Assembly: GCA_011773465.1 (NCBI GenBank) | Contig: WVXO01000031.1 | Coordinates: 79,120-143,119 of the forward strand | Direction: 5' to 3' | Length of the DNA stretch: 64,000 nucleotides | Source of the DNA: Candidatus Aminicenantota bacterium | GTDB lineage: Bacteria > Acidobacteriota > Aminicenantia > Aminicenantales > Aminicenantaceae | Shown here: piece by piece, positions 27,393-35,195 of the stretch | Layout: each line of letters starts with the position of its first letter | Numbering within the stretch: position 1 is the stretch's first letter | Notes under the pieces: generated by a model | The model's input: only the letters and a program-made list of their open reading frames with translations | The model's database searches: none | What the model was told of the DNA's origin: nothing | Translations under genes and position numbers: made by a program

Positions 27393-27764
27393 CTATTTAT
27401 TTAGGGCATTGTTGATTGCCTCCTTTAATTCCTCCTTTGCAAAAGATTTTATGAAATAATAAAAAATATCTTGTTCTCTGACTTTAGCTTCCAGGCTTTT
27501 TGTGTTTTTTTTCGTCGTCATGATAACCTTTATTTCGGGATCTATTTTTTTTAAGATGGGAACAGCTTCGTATCCTTTCATCTCTGGGATTTTTACATCC
27601 ATGATTAGACAGCTGAAACAGCCTTCAGATATTTTCCTTACAGCATCTTTAAGCCCTGTCCCAGTTTCAATATAGAAATTTTCACTTTTTAAATAAGCAG
27701 CCATAACTGTTCTATCTGTGCAATCCGGGTCAATGATAAGAATTTTTTTTTCTGTGTCGTTCAT
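27393..27764 (-). CDS. Receiver-only response regulator (first gene of the formate/hydrogen operon)
   Basis: 123-aa receiver, more diverged than the next two: the acidic pocket reads IDPDCTD instead of DDD, the phosphoacceptor Asp is in CLIMDVKIPEMKG, Thr in VIMTTKK, and the expected Lys lies in FIKSFAKEEL. It is the first gene after the sigma-54 promoter at 27791-27806, with a very short leader. It may be a weakly phosphorylated or constitutive receiver. Confidence 0.82.
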   Translation of the reverse strand: MNDTEKKILIIDPDCTDRTVMAAYLKSENFYIETGTGLKDAVRKISEGCFSCLIMDVKIPEMKGYEAVPILKKIDPEIKVIMTTKKNTKSLEAKVREQDIFYYFIKSFAKEELKEAINNALNK

Positions 27765-27790
27765 CTATAACTTCGTCACATTTGTTCAAA

Positions 27791-27806
27791 TGCAATTAAT
27801 GTGCCA
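27791..27806 (-). promoter_or_regulatory. Sigma-54 (-24/-12) promoter of the formate/hydrogenase operon
   Basis: The minus strand reads TGGCACATTAATTGCA, a full match to the sigma-54 consensus TGGCAC-N5-TTGCA with the required GG-N10-GC spacing. The first receiver ATG is 27 nt from the -12 end. An NtrC-family activator gene with its kinase lies about 1 kb upstream on the same strand. Confidence 0.85.
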
Positions 27807-27928
27807 TTTATTCTGGAGAGAGGGAGGATAGGATGAATACATATTTTATTTATTTTAAATAAATTATGAGGATAAATAAGGAGACACTCTGATACATTGA
27901 TAAGGAAAAATATAGAAGCGAGGCATTA

Positions 27929-28092
27929 TTCCCCACTTGTGTTGCCAATTGGTCTATCTAGTCCATTCTGGCAGTGACTCTGGGACTTAATAAATCCGAC
28001 AATCCAATCATCTGTAAATCCATCTTCTTTCGTTCATCAAGTTACTTTGATTTGGACAGTTGAAATAATCGATTTGGGTAATAAGTGGGGAA
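27929..28092. repeat. Distant inverted repeat TTCCCCACTT / AAGTGGGGAA
   Basis: A perfect 10-bp inverted pair, 27929-27938 and 28083-28092, about 120-290 bp upstream of the sigma-54 promoter, a usual distance for activator binding sites. It could be an enhancer for the NtrC-type regulator or the ends of a small insertion; both are inferences. Confidence 0.3.
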
Positions 28093-28145
28093 AAAATTAA
28101 AAAGCTTTCAGAAAAATTCCAGCCTTTCTTTTTATTTCAAAATAA

Positions 28146-28238
28146 AAAAATCGTCCAGCGGTGAGTTGATTGATGCAGGGAAAAGGAGGATTTAGTGATT
28201 ATTTAAATCACCTTTTCTCACCTAACTGGACGATTTTT
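28146..28238. other. Long imperfect hairpin element between regulator and operon
   Basis: The outer arms AAAAATCGTCCAG (28146-28158) and CTGGACGATTTTT (28226-28238) are perfect complements; inside, GGTGAG pairs with CTCACC, and GAAAAGGAGGATTTA pairs imperfectly with TAAATCACCTTTTC. On the minus strand it ends in a T7 run, so it could terminate transcription from the NtrC gene. It may instead be a MITE or a structured RNA. It does not match a riboswitch I recognise. Confidence 0.5.
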
Positions 28239-28239
28239 C

Positions 28240-28798
28240 AACGTATACCTAAACTTTAAAAATGTGTTTGTCTCCTTTCTTTACGTACGCTAAAATATTG
28301 GCCTCATAAGAAATTATTTCTAAGAAGGGAAACAAGTTATCCTTTTTTAGTTTGATTATACTCCCTGTTATTTCCTTTTAAGCAATAGATTCGAAATTGC
28401 AGTAAGAAATCTCATCAGCAAAAGGATAATTGCAAAAAGCATGCCTAATTTCTAAAAGCAGAGAAGGTTGTTCCGATTATATAAATTATTGAATTATAAA
28501 GAGATAGAAATTGCCTAGCTTAAGGACTCTTATTTTATTAGAAATGTGAAATTCATGTGTGTGGAATTTTTCCCCGCCTCCTTTTCAATTTTGACATAGT
28601 AAAAAGACTAAAATCTCTATATCGGAATCTAAGTTTAGATTTGGGAGATGTAGAATTATTTAATTGCTTTGTTCTAATAAAGTGAGGAAAGCAAGAAGGA
28701 GATGTCTTCTTTTCTCTGGATAGAGCCGGTATCTATTTAGTAAATTATTGCTAGATTTTTCTCTAATAGAACATCGAGCTAATAATTATGAACGTTTT
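28240..28798. other. AT-rich intergenic region, no gene seen
   Basis: About 560 bp between the hairpin element and the NtrC-type gene, rich in A/T and stop codons in all frames. I see no coding potential, no tRNA-like fold and no clear second sigma-54 site. It may hold regulator binding sites for the operon downstream. Confidence 0.4.
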
Positions 28799-30154
28799 TC
28801 ATTGGATCTTATATTTCTTGGCCTTTGCCCAGAGTGTTTTTCGGTCGATACCAAGAATTTTGGCTGTCTTGCTTTTATTCCCTTGTTGCGCGAGAAGAAC
28901 CGTTCTTATATATTCTTTTTCAATATCGTCAAGGGTATGATACTTGCCTTTGACTGGATGGAACAAAGAAGTGGCAGTACTGATTCCATGATACATAAGA
29001 TCCTCAAGTTCAATCTTGCTGCCTTTAGAGAGCACAACAGCTCTCTCTATAGTGTTTTCCAATTCCCTGATATTTCCTGGCCAATCGTAATCCATCAGAG
29101 CTTTTTTTACTCCATCTGAAATACCAATGATATTTTTCCTCGCCTTTTTGTTGTACTTCTGTAAAAAATGTTCAATAAGATAGGGAATGTCTTCTTTTCT
29201 TTCCCTTAAGGCAGGAAGATGGATAGGGACAACACTAAGCCGATAAAAAAGGTCTTCTCTGAATTTTCCTTTTCTCACCAAACCTTCTAGGTTTTCATTT
29301 GTTGCAGCCAGAATACGCACATCTATTCTTAAAGGCTTTGTACTGCCAACACGAGTGACCTCTCGCTCTTGAATAGCTCTCAAGAGCTTTGCCTGGATAT
29401 TGAGGCCGATACCGCTGATCTCATCTAAAAAAATCGTACCTCCGTTGGCGACTTCAAATCGTCCATGCTTAGTTTCATAGGCTCCTGTGAAAGATCCTTT
29501 AACATGGCCAAAAAGCTCGCTTTCAAACAGAGTTTCGACAAGTGCCCCACAATCTACAATGACAAAAGGTGCCTTTCTTCGTGGACCGTGGTTATGAATT
29601 TCTCGGCCAAGTAGTTCTTTCCCTGTGCCACTTTCTCCGGTGATAAGGACAGTACTATCAGAAGAGCTGATTCGCTTTACGACATCTAAGACTCTTTCCA
29701 TTGCCTTGCTTTTTCCAACAACCATATCAAATTCACTTTTTTTCTCCAGCTCTTCCCGGAGATAAATGTTTTCTAATAAAATTTTTCGATTATCCATAGC
29801 TTTCTTGACTGCAACGCGCAGCTGTCCAGGAGTAAAAGGCTTTGGCAAATAATCTGAAGCTCCGCGTTTTACAGCCTCAACTGCGGATTCAATGGATGCA
29901 TATCCAGTTATGATGATAACAGGAGTTTCTGGATTTTCTTCTTTTATTCTGCTGAGAACCACCATTCCATCAGGGCCAGGCAGTTTTAAGTCGAGAAGGA
30001 CAACATGGAAAAATTCTTTCTTGAAGAGCTTCAAGCCTTCTGTCCCATCCTTAGCTGTCTTGACTGTATTCCCGTCTTTTTTAAACACTTGACTACAGGA
30101 ATCTAGTATGGCTTCATCGTCGTCTATGACCAATATATTGGGTTTTTCAATCAT
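28799..30154 (-). CDS. NtrC-family sigma-54 activator (REC-AAA+-Fis)
   Basis: 451-aa response regulator. The receiver (1-120) has DDDE, phospho-Asp in VVLLDLKLPG and Lys in LPKPF. The AAA+ domain has Walker A GESGTGKE, the sigma-54 contact loop GSFTGA (Ser variant of GAFTGA), Walker [10 protein letters not shown] and an R-finger region. The C-terminal Fis-type helix-turn-helix reads NKSKTAKILGIDRKTL. It overlaps the kinase gene by 8 nt. It is the obvious candidate activator of the sigma-54 promoter at 27791-27806, about 1 kb downstream. Confidence 0.93.
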   Translation of the reverse strand: MIEKPNILVIDDDEAILDSCSQVFKKDGNTVKTAKDGTEGLKLFKKEFFHVVLLDLKLPGPDGMVVLSRIKEENPETPVIIITGYASIESAVEAVKRGASDYLPKPFTPGQLRVAVKKAMDNRKILLENIYLREELEKKSEFDMVVGKSKAMERVLDVVKRISSSDSTVLITGESGTGKELLGREIHNHGPRRKAPFVIVDCGALVETLFESELFGHVKGSFTGAYETKHGRFEVANGGTIFLDEISGIGLNIQAKLLRAIQEREVTRVGSTKPLRIDVRILAATNENLEGLVRKGKFREDLFYRLSVVPIHLPALRERKEDIPYLIEHFLQKYNKKARKNIIGISDGVKKALMDYDWPGNIRELENTIERAVVLSKGSKIELEDLMYHGISTATSLFHPVKGKYHTLDDIEKEYIRTVLLAQQGNKSKTAKILGIDRKTLWAKAKKYKIQ

Positions 30155-32132
30155 GACTATTTTTCTCTAATACAGGAAGTTTAACAGTAAATGTGGAACC
30201 TTTCCCAACCTGACCTTTAACTTCAATCGTTCCTTTATGTTGCTGAATAATGCTATAACTTATGGCAAGGCCTAGACCTGTGCCTTTGCCAACTTCTTTA
30301 GTAGAGTAGAAAGGTTCAAAAAGTCTTTTTTTGTCTTCTTCTGAAATGCCGTGGCCTGTGTCGGAAAATTCCACATCTATGTATCTACCATCTGGATTAA
30401 GAGAAGTACGGAGGGTGAGAGTTCCGTTTCCGGCCATGGCTTCTGCGGCATTAAGAATAATATTCATAAATACTTGTTGAAGTTGAGCGCTGTCAGCAAA
30501 GATTTTGGGCATGCCAGATTCATAGGTCTTTTTTATAGTTATGTTTTGAAAAAGGGCCTGTTTTTCCATGATGGCAAGAGAACTATCCAAGATTTCGTTG
30601 ACTCCTATCATGGACGTCTCTGGCTCTTTGGGCCGGGCGAATTCAAGGAGGCTCTTAACTATATCTTTACACCTTGAGGTTTCTTTGACTATCTTCCTAA
30701 GGTTTTCATAATGGAGGCTATTTTTGTCTGTATCTTCAAGCAGCAGATTACTGTAGATAAGAATACCTCCCAAGGGATTATTTATTTCGTGTGCTATTCC
30801 AGCTGCTAATTTTCCTAAAGAAGCTAATTTTTCTGATTGAATAAGATGAGCCTGCATTTCTCTCAATTCTTTCGTTCTTTCTTCGACCTTTTTCTCAAGA
30901 GTTTTGCCCCATTCGATAAGCTTTTCGTTAGCTGTCTCTAAATTTGCTGTCATGCGGTTAAATGACTCAGCCAGGCATCCAATTTCGTCTCTGGAATTAA
31001 CCTTAACTCTGTGGGCCAAGTCTCCCTTAGATATGACTTGTGTGGCATTGACCATCTTCTGGAGAGGGTTGGTTATCCTTGTCGTTGAGAAATAAAGAAT
31101 AACCAATAAAAAGACAACACAGAGGAAGGCAATTATTATGAAAGTCGACATAACCCTGTTAGTTGTGTCTATGTAGGGTTTTTCAAGCATCCCGACATAG
31201 AGGATGCCGATGATCTTGTCATCAATATTTCTAATGGGTTCGTAGGCTGTTATGTACCAATCGTTGACCACAAAAGCTCTATCAATCCAAGGCTTACCTT
31301 CCACAAGGACAGCATTGTTAACTTCCTTTGAGACCCGCGTTCCGATAGCGCGTTCTCCCTTTTCATTTTTTACATTTGTGGATACCCGCAGATCATGCTG
31401 GAAGATTGTGGCTGTCCCTTTTTCTCGACCTTTATATATTTCTCCCTTGTAAACGATTTCTTTTACCCGGTCGACAATCTCGTAGTTGCGGTTGAGTAAT
31501 ATTCCTCCGTAGAGGATACCGAGGACCTCTCCCTCTTCGTCTTTGACTGAACCGGCTGCTTTCAACATCATGCCGTTTATCTCTTTGTTTTCAGGCCTTG
31601 GAGCTGCTCTTGGAGTATCGATAAATTCCGTGTAAGCCTGTTCAGCCAAGCCTTCTCCTTCTTTGAGGAGCTCCTCTCGTGGAACAATCTGAGGATAAGC
31701 AAGGACGCCTTTTTTTGGAGCCCAACTAATTATTTCATCTTGAGATTGATCATCTCCCACAACTCCAGGATTCCTGGTTCGAATAATCACTTTTCCTTTG
31801 TTATCTGTCAAAGTTAATATATCTAATCCATATTCTGCTCTTACCCGGCTAAGCTTTTTTTGAAGAATACTTAGACTTTTACTCTTAATATCCTCCTGTA
31901 TCCCTTCTCTTGCGGCAGTTAAACTTACAATCTCCTTGATTTCGTTGAGTTTCTCGTTGAAAACCATCCAAGCAGCGGCCAGATCATGTTCGACTTTTGC
32001 CTGAGCTTGGCGGATAATAGTGTCTTTCACCAATCTTGATCCAAAGCTTACGGACAATAGTCCTCCTATAATAATGACAATAAGAAAACTGAGGATAAGC
32101 TTGGTTCTTAAAGATAAAGGACGAAGTTTCAT
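30147..32132 (-). CDS. Membrane sensor histidine kinase with Cache domain
   Basis: 661 aa. TM1 is near residues 12-32, followed by a periplasmic domain of about 300 residues of the single-Cache type (HDLAAAWMVFNEKLNEI at the start; GVLAYPQIVP and ILYGGILLNRNYEIVD within), TM2 around 330-350, a HAMP linker (ITNPLQKMVNATQVISKGDL), a DHp helix with the His in GIAHEINNPLGG, and an HATPase with NIILNAAEA, DTGHGIS and GTGLGLA. It pairs with the overlapping NtrC-type gene. The ligand is not predictable; formate or another small organic acid would fit the presumed target operon. Confidence 0.9.
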   Translation of the reverse strand: MKLRPLSLRTKLILSFLIVIIIGGLLSVSFGSRLVKDTIIRQAQAKVEHDLAAAWMVFNEKLNEIKEIVSLTAAREGIQEDIKSKSLSILQKKLSRVRAEYGLDILTLTDNKGKVIIRTRNPGVVGDDQSQDEIISWAPKKGVLAYPQIVPREELLKEGEGLAEQAYTEFIDTPRAAPRPENKEINGMMLKAAGSVKDEEGEVLGILYGGILLNRNYEIVDRVKEIVYKGEIYKGREKGTATIFQHDLRVSTNVKNEKGERAIGTRVSKEVNNAVLVEGKPWIDRAFVVNDWYITAYEPIRNIDDKIIGILYVGMLEKPYIDTTNRVMSTFIIIAFLCVVFLLVILYFSTTRITNPLQKMVNATQVISKGDLAHRVKVNSRDEIGCLAESFNRMTANLETANEKLIEWGKTLEKKVEERTKELREMQAHLIQSEKLASLGKLAAGIAHEINNPLGGILIYSNLLLEDTDKNSLHYENLRKIVKETSRCKDIVKSLLEFARPKEPETSMIGVNEILDSSLAIMEKQALFQNITIKKTYESGMPKIFADSAQLQQVFMNIILNAAEAMAGNGTLTLRTSLNPDGRYIDVEFSDTGHGISEEDKKRLFEPFYSTKEVGKGTGLGLAISYSIIQQHKGTIEVKGQVGKGSTFTVKLPVLEKNSHD

Positions 32133-32198
32133 TCTCTTTGGATAGGAAAAATCTTTGGATGTAATTAAATATCCGATTAAAAAATATATCTCTTAAGA

Positions 32199-32227
32199 AT
32201 TTTACCTGAATCTTCTTAATTATTCAA
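32199..32227 (-). promoter_or_regulatory. Possible sigma-70 promoter for the sensor kinase/NtrC pair
   Basis: Minus-strand TTGAAT (32222-32227), a 17-bp spacer and TAAAAT (32199-32204), about 65 bp upstream of the kinase ATG. Moderate match only. Confidence 0.35.
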
Positions 32228-32317
32228 CTGCTCTTTGCGCCATTGACACTTCACTTGCATTCATATTTTTTGGATGACTATTATAAATAAAGAATCAGCT
32301 GCATCTCACGTGTGATA

Positions 32318-32467
32318 TTAGGGGAATATTCCTCTCTCTTTGTAGACGAACTCTAGTCTTAATATAGCAACAGTATGGGCAGCTGTGCACCAATCAACTT
32401 TCAACTTTTCAGCCGTATCTCGGACTCGCTCATAAGCATCCACAAACATCGTGTTCGGTGTATTCAT
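32318..32467 (-). pseudogene. Possible C-terminal fragment of glutamate dehydrogenase
   Basis: A 49-aa frame (MNTPNTMFVDAYERVRDTAE at the start; WCTAAHTVAILRLEFVYKER and GIFP at the end). The pattern R-V-x5-K-x-x-V-D-x-x-T-A-A-x-x-x-A-I-x-R, followed by RGI(F/Y)P at the end, resembles the last helix region of Glu/Leu/Phe/Val dehydrogenases. An in-frame stop lies immediately upstream, and no remaining part of such an enzyme is present. It is most likely a truncated relic; a small functional protein is less likely. Confidence 0.45.
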
Positions 32468-32526
32468 TTAGTACATTTTAATCCGCTGTGCATTTTAAGC
32501 CCTTCTTTTCTTTTTCGGCAAAATCC

Positions 32527-33306
32527 TCAAGACCGATTCTTCTTTCTTTCGTGATCCCTTTTGTTGAAATCTTGAAACATTATATCATATTCTTCAATCA
32601 GCCCCTCGTCGGCAAAGCTGAAATAGCAGTTATTCCCGATTATGATGTGATCCAGCACCTTGAGCTGCATGACATTTGCCGCAAAAAATAGTTCTTTTGT
32701 GATCTCTCTATCACTCACTGAAGGCTCGGGATCACCGGAGGGATGATTATGGACAAAAATTAGGGATGAAGCGTCCCACCTCAAAGCCTTTTTCACGATT
32801 TCTCTGGGATAAACAGCACTCGAGTCCACCGTTCCTTCAAAAACAGTCTCCTCCTCCAGTATCTGGTTTTTCGCATCTAAAAAAAGAACCTTAAATTTTT
32901 CCCTTCTTAAATCCCTGAGTGTATGATAAAGGTAATCAAAAACCTCTTTGGAGGAGTGACAATACGGCCTGCTCATCATTCTTTCCTTAAGGAAGCAGCG
33001 TGAAACCTCCTGAATGAGCTTGAGGCCAAAAATATTATGAGGGCCGATTCCGTTTATCTTCTGGAGCTCATCAAAGGAAGCTTCTAAGACTCCTCTCAAC
33101 GATTGGAATTTTTTTAGAGCTTCCTTTGCCTGTTGTTTACAATCCCTTCGGGGAGTTCCCAAAGTCAAGAGAAGCTCGACGATCTCGTAGTCAAGAAATC
33201 CCTTAAGCCCCCCTTTCAGGAATTTTTCTCTGAGTCTCCATCTATGTCCCTGCTCCTTTTGTCGGCTTCGATTTTTCCCTCTCTCAAAATTGTCCATAGT
33301 ACCCAA
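32527..33306 (-). CDS. radC: RadC family JAB/JAMM domain protein
   Basis: 259-aa protein with a helix-hairpin-helix segment (ELQKINGIGPHNIFGL, residues ~75-95) and the C-terminal JAMM metalloprotease-like motif HNHPSGDPEPSVSD with the zinc-binding His-x-His and Asp. Molecular function of RadC is unsettled; a DNA repair role is no longer well supported. The C-terminus is extended by a basic tail. A decayed second copy of its 3' end lies at 7529-7690. It is flanked by the Gdh-like relic, so the neighbourhood shows genome turnover. Confidence 0.92.
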   Translation of the reverse strand: MGTMDNFERGKNRSRQKEQGHRWRLREKFLKGGLKGFLDYEIVELLLTLGTPRRDCKQQAKEALKKFQSLRGVLEASFDELQKINGIGPHNIFGLKLIQEVSRCFLKERMMSRPYCHSSKEVFDYLYHTLRDLRREKFKVLFLDAKNQILEEETVFEGTVDSSAVYPREIVKKALRWDASSLIFVHNHPSGDPEPSVSDREITKELFFAANVMQLKVLDHIIIGNNCYFSFADEGLIEEYDIMFQDFNKRDHERKKNRS

Positions 33307-33367
33307 TATCAGGATAACTAAAACATATGACGAAAAAGAAATGGAAAGTTTCGCAGATTGGGAAATC

Positions 33368-33676
33368 TTATTCTTTCTTGGCGGATAAAAACCAAAGCTT
33401 GTGGAGCCTATCGGCTTCTCTTATTTTTAACCTCAAGATATAAATAAGGACGACTATGGCTATCCACATCCAGGCCACGAAAACGTAAATACCTGTTGAC
33501 TCTTTGATATTCTGGGGAGAAGGAATAATCTTCTCTTGATCAGCCTTAACCTGAACTTTCTCTTCCTGCTCCTCTTGGGTAACCTCCTGGGCAAAGTTAT
33601 ACTCCAGGATGAAAAAAGAAAGAAAGAATATCATCAACAAGAACAAGCCCATGAATCTTTTCTTTCTCAATCTCAT
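33368..33676 (-). CDS. Small membrane protein at the end of the Rieske/cytochrome b operon
   Basis: 102 aa. A hydrophobic N-terminal segment (residues 9-30, possibly a signal peptide ending at FAQ), a Gln/Glu-rich linker (EVTQEEQEEKVQVKADQEK), then a second hydrophobic helix (IYVFVAWMWIAIVVLIYIL) and a basic C-terminus. No family is recognised. Its start overlaps the cytochrome b stop, so it is probably a small accessory subunit of that complex. The orientation would place the linker outside the cytoplasm if the first helix is an anchor. Confidence 0.65.
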   Translation of the reverse strand: MRLRKKRFMGLFLLMIFFLSFFILEYNFAQEVTQEEQEEKVQVKADQEKIIPSPQNIKESTGIYVFVAWMWIAIVVLIYILRLKIREADRLHKLWFLSAKKE

Positions 33677-34734
33677 AATAGACTCCAGATCGTCATGACC
33701 ACAGCATAAACTATAAGCACTAAACCTATGACGGTTATAATTCTACCTTTCCTTTCTGCAGGTTTATTATCAATAAGAGGCAGAAAAAAGAACAGAATAC
33801 CTGCGATTAACATCAAGAGGACAGCAAGGGTATCTCCGTTCAGGAATAAGATCTTGGCCGGGAAGATCTTCAGAGTCTGGAACAGGAAAAGAAAATACCA
33901 TTCAGGCTTTATCCCCTCGGGGGCAGGGGCCATCAAATCAGCTGCTTTATCCAGAGAAGGAGGAAAAAAAATGGCCAGAGAGAAAAGAGCACCCAGGAGC
34001 AGAAGCCAGACAATCATTTCCCTGTAGACAAAATTTGGCCAGAAAGGAATATCCCTCACCTCATCGTTCTTGTTTTCAGCAGCAATGGGAAGGCTCATTC
34101 CCTGCTTCTGGATGAGATAGATATGAACACCCAGAAGGATAAAGATAAGAACAGGAAGGATGCTGACATGAAAACCATAAAAGCGGGTCAGTGTGTCTCC
34201 CGTAACATCTTCCCCTCCTCGAAGCAATTTTGTTACCCAGGCGCCAACCAGAGGTATAGAGCGAGGAATATCTGTCCCCACTTTGGTAGCTGATAGAGAA
34301 AGGTCATCCCACGGAAGAAGATACCCAGTAAAACCAAACAGCAGAGAGACAACAAGAAGAAAGACTCCGCTCATCCAGGTGAGTTCTCTTGGATTCCGGT
34401 ATGACTTGGTTAGCCAGGTGCTGAGAAGATGAATAAAAACAAAAGCAATCATAAAAGAAGCACACCAACTGTGCACTGATCGGATAATCCAGCCCAAAGG
34501 AACTTCGGTCATTATCCGGGCAACACTCTCGTTGGCTCCTTCCAGGGTGGGCTTATAATAAAAGACGAGCATAAATCCTGTGATGACTTGAATGGTGAAA
34601 AAGAGCAGGATGGCGCTTCCTGTATAATACCAAATTGTATGTTTGTGCTGGGGAACGGTCTTCTCTCTTAAGAATTTGGTTATGCTTGAAAGACCAAAGC
34701 GGTCATCAAGCCAGGATTGAATTCCAGTTTTCAT
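33673..34734 (-). CDS. Cytochrome b (b6/subunit IV fused) of a bc-type complex
   Basis: 353-aa membrane protein. Haem-ligating His pairs are visible in IRSVHSWCASFMIAFVFIHL and RFYGFHVSILPVLIFILLGVH, and the quinol-oxidation motif is PEWY in GIKPEWYFLF. Its length covers both the b6-like and subunit IV-like parts. It overlaps the Rieske gene by 4 nt. No cytochrome c1 or f gene is present in the operon, so the electron acceptor from the Rieske centre is not evident. Confidence 0.92.
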   Translation of the reverse strand: MKTGIQSWLDDRFGLSSITKFLREKTVPQHKHTIWYYTGSAILLFFTIQVITGFMLVFYYKPTLEGANESVARIMTEVPLGWIIRSVHSWCASFMIAFVFIHLLSTWLTKSYRNPRELTWMSGVFLLVVSLLFGFTGYLLPWDDLSLSATKVGTDIPRSIPLVGAWVTKLLRGGEDVTGDTLTRFYGFHVSILPVLIFILLGVHIYLIQKQGMSLPIAAENKNDEVRDIPFWPNFVYREMIVWLLLLGALFSLAIFFPPSLDKAADLMAPAPEGIKPEWYFLFLFQTLKIFPAKILFLNGDTLAVLLMLIAGILFFFLPLIDNKPAERKGRIITVIGLVLIVYAVVMTIWSLL

Positions 34735-35195
34735 GAGTCTTCCACTCTTTCCCCGCCTTCTCTCTTGATGATTAGGTCTTCCCCTTCAATAGATACTACG
34801 AGACGACGAAGAGGGCGAGGAGGAGGCCCGCCTATGTTTAGACCATCCTCATCATACCAGCCGTCATGGCAGGCGCAGAAGAACTTCCTCTGGTCCGGAA
34901 GATAGCTGACATTGCAATCCAAGTGAGTGCAGACACCGACAAAAGCCAAGTAGGCACCATCATCGTTCTTTCTTAAAATCCCGGGCTTGGTTCCCCACAA
35001 AAAATTATTAACAGAATTAGGCCCCATATCTCTAAAGTCTGCAAAAGGCAAAATAACCTGATCCGGCTCCCTCGTAGGCGGAAAAACAAATTTTAAAACA
35101 GGATACAGAAAGGAAGCCAGCAAAGCTCCCATCCAGCCTCCGAGAAGACCGTTTAGAAATTGCCGGCGAGTGAAAAGTGAATGTTTAAGCTTCAT
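34731..35195 (-). CDS. Rieske iron-sulfur protein of a bc-type complex
   Basis: 154 aa. An N-terminal twin-arginine-like segment TRRQFLN is followed by a hydrophobic helix, giving a Tat-exported, membrane-anchored protein. The [2Fe-2S] ligand boxes are CTHLDC and CACHDGWYDEDG. Overlaps with the SdhB gene (4 nt) and the cytochrome b gene show one transcript for both complexes. Confidence 0.93.
   Translation of the reverse strand: MKLKHSLFTRRQFLNGLLGGWMGALLASFLYPVLKFVFPPTREPDQVILPFADFRDMGPNSVNNFLWGTKPGILRKNDDGAYLAFVGVCTHLDCNVSYLPDQRKFFCACHDGWYDEDGLNIGGPPPRPLRRLVVSIEGEDLIIKREGGERVEDS

Noticed and set aside
32240..32260. Plus-strand sigma-54-like site TGACAC-N5-TTGCA
   Set aside because: One key G is replaced by A and no plus-strand gene follows.
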